A stretch of 64,000 nucleotides of DNA from contig JNVV01000033.1 of NCBI GenBank assembly GCA_000733355.1, positions 358,200 to 422,199 of the forward strand, in the 5' to 3' direction. Position 1 is the first letter of the stretch. Each line of letters starts with the position of its first letter. Of this stretch, positions 1-9,199 are shown one piece after another. Source of the stretch: Falciphora oryzae (Eukaryota; Ascomycota; Sordariomycetes; Magnaporthales; Magnaporthaceae). Under the pieces are notes generated by a model, which was given only the letters and a program-made list of their open reading frames with translations, did no database searches and was not told the DNA's origin. The translations under genes and the position numbers were made by a program.

Positions 1-407
1 ATGCCTTCCTGGCCCTGGTCGGGCCCTGTTGGGTGTTGCGGAGGCCGCAACGGGGACGGCGTGTTCGGATGCGCTGGCGCGCGGGGGGGCCGGTGCGGCG
101 CTAACGCGTTCCTCCAGGCCGACGAGCCGGCGAGGAGGGCGCGCGCTACCCCATTGGCCGAGGGGGGGGCTGATGGCAGCGGCATGTTGCCGTCGCCAAC
201 GCCGTTGGCGGGCGTGGTTATTGGTGTTAGGTCGCTAATTGGCAGATGTTAAGGAAATGTATGCAACTTGGCAGTGTGCACTAACAGCGCAATGCCAAGA
301 ATTGGTGAATTCGAGGAAGGTGCCCGAAAGGAAAGGGAAAAGCAACGCCAACTAGGGTTTGCGACTCCTTTACCAACCAGGAGCCCGCCTTCCATTTGCA
401 CTATCCT
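1..407. other. left window edge, no supported gene
   Basis: The first ~250 bases are very GC-rich and the rest is mixed. Open frames here are short, overlap in several frames and resemble nothing I recognise. The decayed minus-strand gene that follows ends at 408, so this is its 3' flank. Confidence 0.4.
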
Positions 408-1034
408 TTACCCGGTAAAGTCGAGCAGCGAAGCGACGTGCTCGAGCCAATCCTTTGCTTCCTCCTCCGTCGTACCATCGCTTACGAAGCCGACGTCGGA
501 AACTTCCCCCCAAAAACCCGCAGGGCCTAAGAGACGGATCCGATACGCAACCCCGGTTTGCTCGAAATCGAAGAAATGCAAAGGGCGATTGGCATAATTT
601 ACGTAAATTATTACCGAAGCCCGGTTCCGGAAGGCAGGCTAACCTAAATCGGCTAGACGCGCGTTAACTAAACCGAGCTCGCGACGAAAAGGGGTCCAAG
701 TGTGCACATGCGGACGGTCGACGAAACTCTAATAACCGCCAGCAATGCGCTCTTCGTACCGGATAAACACCAGCAGGTCGCAAGGAGTCGGAAGGAAATA
801 AAACGAATGCGTTAGCTCCCAAAAAAATACCAGCCGGTCGGGATACATTAGGGTTAAAACCGCCACGCTCGCAAAAATCCGCCCCCCGTCGACAGCCGAA
901 AACAGCAAACCACGACGAACGTCGGGGTGGGTGGTAACGGAGGATCCATACAAATTTTCCCATAAAAACAGGTTGTAAACGGCCCGGAAACGCAAAATTC
1001 CGATAGCCGGAAAAGGCAGCCCGCTACGCACCCA
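408..1034 (-). pseudogene. decayed gene of unknown function
   Basis: One minus-strand frame runs from about 1034 to the TAA at 408-410 with protein-like content, broken by two in-frame TAG codons, one at 729-731 and one near 635. Fragments such as AVYNLFLWENLYG, RPHVHTWTPFRRELGL and EEEAKDWLEHVASLLDF have the residue mix of a folded protein, and the frame is continuous across both stops. TAG from CAG or TGG is what C-to-T change produces, so RIP or simple decay fits. I do not recognise the family. A TAG just upstream of 1031 means the true 5' end lies beyond this piece, but I could not follow it. No intact promoter or start is visible. Confidence 0.5.
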
Positions 1035-2268
1035 CTAGGCTGCTTTTAGCAGGATGCGGTCCACGTTAAACGGGTACTCGCAAAGCCTAAAAAGTTTATA
1101 TGAGCCGGGAATATAATAACGTCGGATCGGAAAAGGAACTTACAAGGGACGATAAACCCAACCGCGCCAAGCACACTAATAGCAACGACCCGCTTTAAAA
1201 AAACTGACAGCATATACCAAATTATGCTCGTTATACTCGCCGCCCCGGAAAAGGTCGGTAACGTAGCAATTCCCGCAAGGGAATAAACGCCGGTTATCGT
1301 GGAAATCGAGCGGACCGGCAATCGGCACGACCGTTACCTAACGACGGTCCTTTTCGGCAAAAAGCCGAAAAGCGAGCAGCTGTTTATCGTCGGAAAAATC
1401 TGTAAGGTCGTGCAATTTCCGAAAAAGTCCAGCGGGATATGCAGGCAGCTAAGAAGTCGAATAAAGCCAAACCGGAGCCACCCTAGGAAAAGGAATAGAG
1501 GGTCGGAAATAAACGCGCGCGCGCACGTTCGGAACCGCAAACAGGTTCCGGACCACCGTTTGCTCGTTATCGGCGAAACCGAAAAACTAACGCCGGACGG
1601 CGGCGTTATCCTCGTAATCGTAAAACATGGCCTAAAGAAGGTTAGCCCACGCCCGAAACGAGCGTGTTGGAGGAGGGGACGAAAACGAGTAAAACGTACG
1701 AATAAGCGCGCGGTCGGAAACGAGCGCTTAACAAAAAGGAAAAAAAAAGCTCCAAGCGCAAATCGAGTGGACGTTCGGCTGCGCGAGCGCTAAAAAGCAG
1801 GGAAAAAAGGAGCGCGAACGCAGGACTAATGCAAACGAGCAAGCAGATTAGAGCGTTCGCGTAAGCCCAGGCGCGAGCTAAGGCAAAAGAGGCAGGTTAG
1901 GTAGAACAATAACAAGTTGAAAAGTTGTTGTTGTTAAAAAAAGGAAAAGGTGGAAGGTCGCCGGGCCGGAAGGGAATTAGATACCCACCGGGCCAGCTGC
2001 ACCTGCCGCCGCCGTGGCCGGGACCCACCGGACCCCCGCACCTGCCGTCGCCCGAGCCCTACCGGAAGTTACTGGAGACTCGCTGCAGCCCCAAAAGTAA
2101 GGCTATTTAAAACTCACACCACGCCCAACTCGATACCTCAAATCGAGTTGCCACTTCCACCGATAACCCAACCCCAAAAAATAGCAAACCGAAGCTGTTT
2201 AGGAAGGGTACCACTACATCCTTACCAGTAGGCGCTGCCGAAACGTCAGCGCCCTAAAGGGGGGATAG
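1035..2268. other. decayed, unassigned sequence
   Basis: Moderately long frames exist on both strands (plus 1299-1793, minus 1046-1321) and partly mirror each other, and none shows a recognisable motif. The content is low-complexity Lys/Arg on plus and hydrophobic on minus. It may be the upstream part of the decayed gene or an old transposon. From about 1950 the base composition becomes Pro/Arg-rich GC sequence leading into the LTR copy. Confidence 0.35.
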
Positions 2269-2544
2269 TGTAAGAAGGCCCGTCGCGATAGAAAGGGCCG
2301 CCATAGAGGAGGGTCTTAGCCTCCCTGGTGGGGCTGTGCCCTGTGGAGGCCTGAGGCACCCAGGCACGTAACGAGGCCCAGGGGGCCACGCTATTTAGGC
2401 AGCTTGGTTGAGGCAATCCGGCGATTGCTACAACCAAGCTGAAGTTGTCGTATCTACCTTATAGCAATATAGGACTTCTACCTCCTGATTCCGTCTAGCA
2501 TTATCGTGATCACCTCGTACAGGCCTTCGGCTTACCCCGTGACA
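2269..2544 (+). repeat. LTR-like repeat, copy A
   Basis: A 276-bp sequence starts TGTAAG and ends CGTGACA. It matches, in opposite orientation and nearly end to end, the 277-bp copy at 3666-3942. The TG...CA ends and the shared internal stretches (for example TATAGCAATATAGGACTT near 2461-2478) support a solo LTR. The flanking pentamers (gatag and gagca) do not match, so this copy has no clear target-site duplication; it may be truncated, mutated, or the remnant of a longer element. Confidence 0.6.
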
Positions 2545-3235
2545 GAGCAGGATTGACCAGCGCAAAATTGAAAGCTTTAGCGGCAATGCTTTGGAACCGC
2601 TTTAAGGATTTGCTACCGCTGCGTGTGATAGATCGAAGCTTCCGAGCTTTTTTAGCGACCGCGCTAGATTGGGTGTTGCTTTTTTTGTTGCCTATGGTGA
2701 CGAAAGCGATCGAAAGGTTAAATAATAAAAAATTGATCGAATAAAGCGGGTAAAGATATTGTAGGTAGAGATGCTGCAAATAAAGGGCAATATAGGCGGA
2801 CGATTTGGATTAACGAGGTTTACTAGATCAAGTTGCCCGACCTTTTAAGGGCTGGAAGGAAGGCTTTTTATAAAGCCCAAATCCAGCTTGCAAAAAGTTT
2901 TTAATTTGCGTTCCTATTATCCCGCATTAAGTTACAACCTAAATAGCCCGTTAAGGTTATTTACTGCTATTGTGCTTTCTAATTGCACCACCTACCGCTT
3001 TGCCTGCGCACTGTAAGCTAAATCCGGTGGACCCCATTACGTTATCGTTTCTATTGTCGCTATTAAAAGCGACGAGCCGCTTTAAAAGCAGCTATTTACT
3101 TTTTTCCTGATCCGGACTATTTGGTCCGGAAATTCCCTTTGTTATTTACTTTACAAGATCTAATAGAGCTTGGATTACGGGATTTGTTACGTGAAAGGAT
3201 CTCCTAATTACTTGCACAAAAAAAAGAGTTGCCGG
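2545..3235. other. AT-shifted, unassigned sequence between LTR copies
   Basis: No recognisable gene. Short frames occur at 2553-2744 (plus) and 2510-2779 (minus). The second half is AT-rich and stop-laden, as in RIP-treated repeats elsewhere in the window. A small perfect hairpin (TCCGGAC, loop, GTCCGGA) lies near 3112-3131. It could be leftover internal sequence of a retroelement. Confidence 0.35.
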
Positions 3236-3536
3236 TGTTGGATTGCATTAGCCTGTGCAGGCAATCGGCAAAGCTTAGAGAAAGTCGGATCCTCCGGCCC
3301 CGTAATCTTTGATCACGGGATCCGAGGACCCGCAAGCCCGCGGAGGCTGGGAGCAGGGGAAGGCTTTTTTGGTGATTTGGATCGTGTATATATAGCCTCC
3401 CTTCTGCTCCCTCTTTGGCAGATAGATTCCTTTCCTTTTCGTGCATAATAGATTATGATTCCTCTGATATAAGAGATCATTGTTCACCTCCTTTGGAGAT
3501 TTCCGAGCCCGATAGGAGTACCAACTCCTACCAACA
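3236..3536 (+). repeat. LTR-like repeat with TATA box (second family)
   Basis: About 301 bp, starting TGTTGGATTGCATT and ending CTCCTACCAACA. It carries a promoter-like GTGTATATATAGC at about 3384-3396. A diverged copy of similar length lies at 54292-54595 with the same start, the same GGATCCTCCGG...GATCACGGGAT palindromic core and the same TATA box. The end also resembles that of the LTR at 15378-15723. It abuts the interior of a TIR element at 3537, so part of that element has been lost. No target-site duplication was found. Confidence 0.6.
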
Positions 3537-4011
3537 AAAGGAGTAATAATAAAAATGCGGAAAATTTAAATTATAATTAGTATAGTTAAAGTTAAATATA
3601 ACTGTTTTAATTTTAGTGGAATTTAACTCCAAATTGAGCGAGTTATTTAGTCGAAAAAAACGCTGTGTCACGGGGTAAGCCGAAGGCCTGTACGAGGTGA
3701 TCACGATAATACTAGACGGTAATCAGGGGGTAAAAGTCCTATATTGCTATAGGGTAGGTACGACAACTTCAGCTTGATCTTTGCAACCCTAGAGTTGCCT
3801 CGATCAAGCCACCTAAGTAACGCGGCCCCTGGGCCCGCGTCACGTGCCCCGAGGCTACAGGCCTCGGCGTGGCGTGGCCCCACAGAGGAGGCTGGGGCCT
3901 TCCCCTGTGGCGGCCCGTTCTATCGCGACAGGCCTCCTTACACGCTGTTTAATATGGGATTTTGAAGTGTCCTACTCGCTGGTTTGTCCCACTCACTGGT
4001 GAACCACGTTA
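3537..4011. mobile_element. partial non-autonomous TIR element, split by a solo LTR
   Basis: The sequence from 3537 (AATAATAAAAATGCGG...) to the terminal CCACGTTA at 4011 matches the right half of the outer TIR element at 8597-15374. A solo LTR (3666-3942) has inserted into it and duplicated CGCTG. The left half is missing and replaced by the LTR-like repeat that ends at 3536. It has no coding capacity. The terminal sequence and TA target indicate a TIR DNA transposon derivative (MITE). Confidence 0.6.
3666..3942 (-). repeat. solo LTR, copy B, with perfect 5-bp target duplication
   Basis: A 277-bp repeat, in the opposite orientation to copy A. On the plus strand it begins TGTCACGGGG and ends CTTACA. 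It is flanked on both sides by CGCTG (3661-3665 and 3943-3947), a perfect target-site duplication, which identifies it as a solo LTR left by recombination between the LTRs of a retrotransposon. The insertion point lies within a TIR element. Confidence 0.8.
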
Positions 4012-4139
4012 TTACTATAACTATAACTAAATATAATTTTTTTTTAAATTTTAGTGGAATTTGGCTGTATATTGGCTGAAATTCACGGTTATTAGTTATA
4101 TGGAAAGTTGGATGATCGGCTCGCTTGCGAACCACGTTA
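4012..4139. repeat. fragment of related TIR element
   Basis: AT-rich sequence containing TTTTAGTGGAATTTGGCTG, a diverged version of the arm seen in the neighbouring elements, and ending GCGAACCACGTTA, the same terminal motif. It appears to be the right end of another copy into which the preceding element inserted at a TA. Confidence 0.45.
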
Positions 4140-4333
4140 TTTAAAGCCTAACAGAATATATGGGGTGGTTAAAAGTGGCTTTGTTGTGGCTTGCAAGCTG
4201 TGGCAAAACTAAACAAAAGAAAAAGAAAAGGCGCAGGCTGTATCTTCGACGGCAACGTCTCGACCCCTACGCTGATGCCTAACACCCCATACACCACCGG
4301 CATTCTAACCACTTTCAAAATGTTGCCACCACC

Positions 4334-6961
4334 TCAGCTCGCTGTTATAACCACCTGATCCCCAGTGATCCCAGCCGCCGATGCCGTAACTGTAATGGAC
4401 CCAGTCGCCCCCGCGTTCGCCTTGACAATGGCCAGGGCCAAGCCCGAGAAGGCCTTGCGGCTCGCGCTGGAGAAGGCCGCCATGTCAGTCGGGTCTCCGT
4501 TGTCCGTGGCCACCAGCTTCCCCGGCCCGCTGACGGTGAAAGTGATGCTGTTGTTAGCGCGCGGTGCCACCGTCCCCTTGGCGTCCACAACCGCCACGCT
4601 AATGTAGGCCAGGTCCGCCCCATCGCCGGCGATGGCCGCGCGGTCGACCGTAACCTTAAGGGCGGCCGCGTTCCCCGCCGTCAGCTGTGTGTCGACGGCC
4701 CACTGCTTCCCGCCTTTGTACGCTACGGCCCGCAGGTCGCCGGGGCTGTATTTGACGCTGTCCCAGCGGAAGCGGTAGACGGACTTCCCAGGACGCTTCT
4801 GCCGCCCCGCCGAGGCCCCGTTGACGAACAGCTCTACCTCGTCGGCCGAGCTGAAGACGTGCACGGGCGTGGTCTGCCCGACGCGCTCGGGCCAGGTCCA
4901 GTGCGGCAGGATGTGGACCATGGGCAGGTCGGGCCTCCAGCGAGCCTGGTAGATGTAGAAGCGGTCCTTTTTGAACCCGGCCAGGTCGACGATGCCAAAG
5001 TAGGAGCTGCGCGCGCCGCCGTTGCCGCCGTAAGGGGTCGGCTCGCCGAGGTAGTCGAACCCGGTCCAGACGAACTCGCCCGCTGCGAAAGGGAACCTGT
5101 CCTGAGCGTCGAAGACCATGTCCGGGCTCCCTCCCCAGCCAGGGTTGCCGAGCTCGTAGGCGCTCACCCACATGCGGGCGCCGTCCGACCCTCCCGCGGT
5201 GTTGTACCCGGCGTTGTTGCTGCTCGTCACGGGGAACAGGTGCGTGCCTCGGCTGCTAATGCATGACGCCGTTTCGGTGCCCCAGACCATCTTGGAGGGA
5301 AACCTGCTGTGGAAGCCGCCGTAGGCGCCGTACTCGCCCTGGTAGTTGAGCCCCACGAGGTCGAGCGCGGCAGGGAGCGGAGCCGTATCTGGGGCCGAGT
5401 TCATGGCCGAGGTAACGCCGCGAGTCGGGTCTTCCGATTTGACAATACCCATTAGCTCCCTTCCCTCGGTCCCACCCAGCGCGGTCGACTGCTCCGGGAT
5501 CTCGTTGCCGATGCTCCAGGCCACGACCGAGGGGTGGTTCCGGTCGCGCCGCACAAAGGCGCGTAGGTCCGGCTCGTGCCAGTCCGCGTAGATAAGGTGG
5601 TAGTCGTTGCTCGTTTTGCCCTGCGACCAGCAGTCGAAGGCCTCATCCAGGACCATGAAGCCCATGCTGTCGGCCAGGTCGAGAACCTCTGGGGCGGGCG
5701 GGTTGTGCGACGTCCGCAGCGCGTTGGAGCCCATCTCCTGCAGCGTCTGCAGCTGCCGCTGCGTCGCGCGCAGGTTGATGGCGGCCCCGATGGCGCCCTG
5801 GTCGTGGTGGTTGCACGTGCCCTGCACGCGTACCTGTTGGCCGTTGATCAAGAGGCCTCTGTTCGCGTCGTACGCCACCGAGCGGATACCAAACCGGGTC
5901 GTATAGGTGTCGATCACGGCCCCGTCGGCTCCGCTTGCGGACAGCGTGGTGACCGCCACGTAAAGGTTCGGCGTCTGGCCCGGCGGCGGACCCCAGAGGC
6001 GGGGGCTGGAGATAGTGACGGACCCGTTGACCGACTGCTTTTTGCCGGCGCCGACGCTCACTGTGCTTTTCTTGAACGAGGCCACCACAGTCGTCCCTGC
6101 CGCTCCAGTGCTCGGATCGATCGTGTAGACCTCAGTGCCCACGTCGACCTGCCTGGTCCCGTTGCGCAGGTTCTCCACCTGCACGGCCAGGTTGACCACC
6201 GCCGAGCTCGCAGACACGGAGGGGGTTGTGATGAAAGTGCCCCACTGAGCCACGTGTGTCTTGTCCACCTTAATGAGCCAGAGGTTCCTGTAGATGCCCG
6301 CGCCGGGATACCAGCGCGAGTTGTCCACCGGGTTGTCCAGCCGCACAGCGAGGATGTTGGTCCCGGCCTTGAGGTACGGCGTTAGGTCCAGCCGCCACGA
6401 GGCGTACCCGTGCGGCCAGCCGCCGACCAGGTTCCCGTTCAGCCAGACCGCCGCAAAGGACATGGCCCCGTCGACGTCGAGGAAGACCGACTTGGTCCCA
6501 TCCACGTCGGCCGCCGTCGCCGTGAGGTTCCGCCGGTACCAGCCCACCCCGTTGGTGGGCAGCCGGCCCATGCCGCCGCTAATGCCCGGCGCGTTAAAGG
6601 GCCCCGCAATGGCCCAGTCGTGGGGCAGATCGACGCTCTGCCAGCCGGCGTCGTTGAAGGACGCCTGGACATACTGGACGTTCCTGCCGGGAGGCGACCC
6701 AGTGGGAGCCCGATACTTGGCGCCGTTGACGATGAAGTCGTTAGCCATCGGCATCATCCACGGCTTGAGTGTATTGTAGGACAGTGAGTCGGGGTTGGAC
6801 GTGAAGCGCGAGAACTTCCATCCGGCGTTGAGGCTGCGGCGGTCGCGCCCAGGGCTCGCCGCCGCCTCAGTCCATGGGGCTGCCGCCGCCGCCAAGAGCA
6901 CAAGAGTTGGCAGCGTGAGCATTGTGCCAGTTTCGTGGGGACTAGCTAAGAAGGCGATCAT
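4334..6961 (-). CDS. secreted beta-galactosidase-like glycoside hydrolase, family GH2
   Basis: An intronless 875-residue protein. The N-terminus carries a signal peptide, best defined from Met14 (at 6922): LTLPTLVLLAAAAAP followed by a small-residue cleavage zone, so an extracellular enzyme is expected. Domain order is typical of GH2: a jelly-roll sugar-binding domain (about 40-220, with WYRRNL and GYASWRLDLTPYL), an immunoglobulin-like domain (about 230-350), the TIM barrel (about 355-660) and further beta-sandwich domains to the C-terminus. The acid/base is Glu487 in SIGNEIPE and the probable nucleophile is Glu563 in WGTETAS; ALRTSHNPP is the usual substrate-pocket signature. Length and motifs fit fungal beta-galactosidase-like GH2 proteins; activity on another beta-glycoside is possible. 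The gene is high-GC and intact although transposon remnants lie on both sides. A possible CreA site lies about 70 bp upstream. Confidence 0.93.
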   Translation of the reverse strand: MIAFLASPHETGTMLTLPTLVLLAAAAAPWTEAAASPGRDRRSLNAGWKFSRFTSNPDSLSYNTLKPWMMPMANDFIVNGAKYRAPTGSPPGRNVQYVQASFNDAGWQSVDLPHDWAIAGPFNAPGISGGMGRLPTNGVGWYRRNLTATAADVDGTKSVFLDVDGAMSFAAVWLNGNLVGGWPHGYASWRLDLTPYLKAGTNILAVRLDNPVDNSRWYPGAGIYRNLWLIKVDKTHVAQWGTFITTPSVSASSAVVNLAVQVENLRNGTRQVDVGTEVYTIDPSTGAAGTTVVASFKKSTVSVGAGKKQSVNGSVTISSPRLWGPPPGQTPNLYVAVTTLSASGADGAVIDTYTTRFGIRSVAYDANRGLLINGQQVRVQGTCNHHDQGAIGAAINLRATQRQLQTLQEMGSNALRTSHNPPAPEVLDLADSMGFMVLDEAFDCWSQGKTSNDYHLIYADWHEPDLRAFVRRDRNHPSVVAWSIGNEIPEQSTALGGTEGRELMGIVKSEDPTRGVTSAMNSAPDTAPLPAALDLVGLNYQGEYGAYGGFHSRFPSKMVWGTETASCISSRGTHLFPVTSSNNAGYNTAGGSDGARMWVSAYELGNPGWGGSPDMVFDAQDRFPFAAGEFVWTGFDYLGEPTPYGGNGGARSSYFGIVDLAGFKKDRFYIYQARWRPDLPMVHILPHWTWPERVGQTTPVHVFSSADEVELFVNGASAGRQKRPGKSVYRFRWDSVKYSPGDLRAVAYKGGKQWAVDTQLTAGNAAALKVTVDRAAIAGDGADLAYISVAVVDAKGTVAPRANNSITFTVSGPGKLVATDNGDPTDMAAFSSASRKAFSGLALAIVKANAGATGSITVTASAAGITGDQVVITAS

Positions 6962-8596
6962 GTACCAATCGTGAAGATCTTATGCTATGGATGGATGGTG
7001 GCTTTGCTCCTTGCTTTATTAAGATCGTTAAGCGGGGAGTGCCGGCATCCCGTACTCGATTTAATTATCTACAGGACCCCAATCGCGCTGCGCCATTAGT
7101 GGACTGGATTATGCCCGACGACAGCAGCCGCTCTAGGTAGTGAAGCTGTGGAATTGACAAGAACGCCCGCAAGGGCAATGTGAAATTTACCCCTTAGAGA
7201 CTAGTACCGTTGCACTGGTCTACCTGTGCGATAATTAGCCGACGGAACCTTCATATTCACGACAAGGAGTAACAAGTTGGAATGTTATAGACCGCCGTAC
7301 CGAACCCGTGGCAAAATCAATTTATACCGTCGGATTACGGCCTTACAGCCGTCGTATAAATTTCTGTCCGGCTACCATCGATGCCACGCCTACCACGATC
7401 AAGACGAGGCAGGAACCGCCGGCGAGGGCGGGGGAAACGAGGGGAAGGCGGGGGAAATCGGGTTACTCCCTCCGCGATTCTTTGGCACTTTCAATTGACG
7501 TTGCACTTATTTGTGAACTCCCGAGATCGTCCCTGTCCCCAACCTGGTCCCTTCCGGCCATCCAATTCGGCATTGCAACCGCCGCAGGAACTCCAAGCGG
7601 GACACCGGCTCCCTGTAGCACGTCTTACTCTTCCCCAGCAGCCAAGACAACGGCATTGAGATTCTCGATCCCGTACGTATACTTCGCTATCGTTTATGTT
7701 TTTTAATTGGCCAAGGTAGATTATTAGTGGGTTATTCTCCCACCAATCTTCTAGCAACCCCGCCGAGAAAGAAAGTCTGATTTCTATTAAGATATTAGAC
7801 TTGGCATCGTTGTGCTAGAGAGGCTTTGCCTCAAATTAGACACAGCTGTCATGGCTAACAGTGGGCCTGGGCCGGCCACGTGACCAGGCCTCCAGGCACC
7901 CACAGATATCTTGCACCCAGGGCCTCCGGCCTCTGGGGCTGCAATTCTTCCTAATGCAACCCACCTAACCACCACTTTCGACGACCTACCTATCGGCTCT
8001 CACAACAGCTCTCACAGCTTGCCCGGTCTTCTATCTCATTCACCCAGCGTCCCAACGGAGTTGGACCATCCGGGGCTTCGACAAGACGTGACATCGTTTC
8101 ATATTTTGCTTCCTCGGCTGCCATTAGCGTGGCCAAGAATATCTACGGACGCAATCCGGCCGTGGAAATGGCACGGCGAGGAGTTTTCCGAACTTGATGT
8201 TGGGGCTCCGGTGGTATTGGAGTCCGTTTGGAACCACGGAAAAATTGTACTGAATACCTCCGTCCTGGCAGATCACCCACCCGGGGCGGACACCAGTGCG
8301 GGGGCTTTAATGTCCTGTCCCTTCGCGACACAGTATCACACTGTTAAAGCAGTCGAGGGCAGAGAAATTGGAGTAGCAGGGAGATGATATTTGGAGTAGG
8401 TTGGAGGCCGGAGGCCTGGTCCTACAGAAATTTGGGATATCTTTATACGGGATCCACCTTGTGGAGCCTCCACCTTTATTTAACGATAAGGGTTTCCGGT
8501 CCCAACTCCTCTATCTACAGTTAAAGCTTTGCTAACCGTAACAAGTGCCGGCCTTTTTAAAAAAAAAACGGCATCGTTTTCGATGTTAAATACAAA
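6962..8596. other. intergenic region without a supported gene
   Basis: It contains the GH2 promoter and then about 1.4 kb with no recognisable gene. The longest frame (plus 7911-8387, 158 codons) has no known motif and is overlapped by other frames. Structural features are a near-palindrome at about 7317-7363 (arms AATTTATAC and its complement) and a G-rich run at about 7425-7462 with several tracts of three or more G that could form a quadruplex. The sequence becomes AT-rich from about 8530, towards the transposon nest. Confidence 0.4.
7032..7037. promoter_or_regulatory. possible CreA carbon-repressor site
   Basis: GCGGGG fits the fungal CreA consensus SYGGRG and lies about 70 bp upstream of the GH2 start codon. 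Glycoside hydrolase genes are often under CreA control, but a single 6-mer occurs often by chance. Confidence 0.25.
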
Positions 8597-8944
8597 TAAC
8601 GTAAGGGATAAGCGAGTGCCACACTTGAAAATTCTATATTAAACAGCGGTTTTTTTTCAATTAAATAACTCGCTCAATCTGGGGCTAAATTCCACCAAAA
8701 TTAAACCAGTTATATTTAACTTTATAATAATTCTAATTTGAATTTTCCGCATTTTTATTATTACTCCTTTTAAGTTAGTTTGAAACACTGTGCAATACAC
8801 TGTATACGTTTTGCAAATTAGCCTAAAAGAGAATTAATAAAAATGCGGAAAAATGCGGAAAATTCAAATTGTAATTATTATAACGTGGTTCACAAGCGAG
8901 TGACGCACACAAGCGAGTGGCGCACTTTAAAATCCCATACTAAA

Positions 8945-9160
8945 TGTCACGATCATAAAGCGTAGGCTTCGCAGCCAGGTGCAATTGATGCTATGGACTG
9001 AAGACTCTTCTATGGGGAGGAAACAGGGAAGGAAAGCGCGGCGCGCCGAAGGCGCGATGCGGTAGAAAAAACGGTGCGGCGTCTCATCGCACGAGCCATT
9101 CCGCGACGCGTGCTTACGTGGATGCCTGCGGCGTGCGGTGAACTGCCCTGGGTCGTCACA
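8945..9160 (-). repeat. 3' LTR of the Gypsy element
   Basis: 216 bp, beginning TGTCACGATC and ending GGTCGTCACA on the plus strand. It pairs with 14663-14878 over the whole length and differs mostly by transitions (for example GTAGGCTTCG here against GTAAGCTTCG there), as expected from RIP acting after insertion. Confidence 0.9.
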
Positions 9161-9199
9161 CTACCCCTTCTCAAGCCCGAGTATCGCGTACGCGGTGCT

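Noticed and set aside
2269..3942. The facing LTR copies as terminal inverted repeats of a single DNA transposon
   Set aside because: The second copy has its own 5-bp target duplication and TG...CA ends, which fits a separate solo LTR insertion.
5576..6385. 269-codon plus-strand ORF opposite the GH2 gene
   Set aside because: It is antisense to an intact, motif-complete gene and has no motif; a GC-rich shadow frame.
7911..8387. 158-codon plus-strand ORF
   Set aside because: No domain, weak protein character and competing frames; not enough to call a gene.
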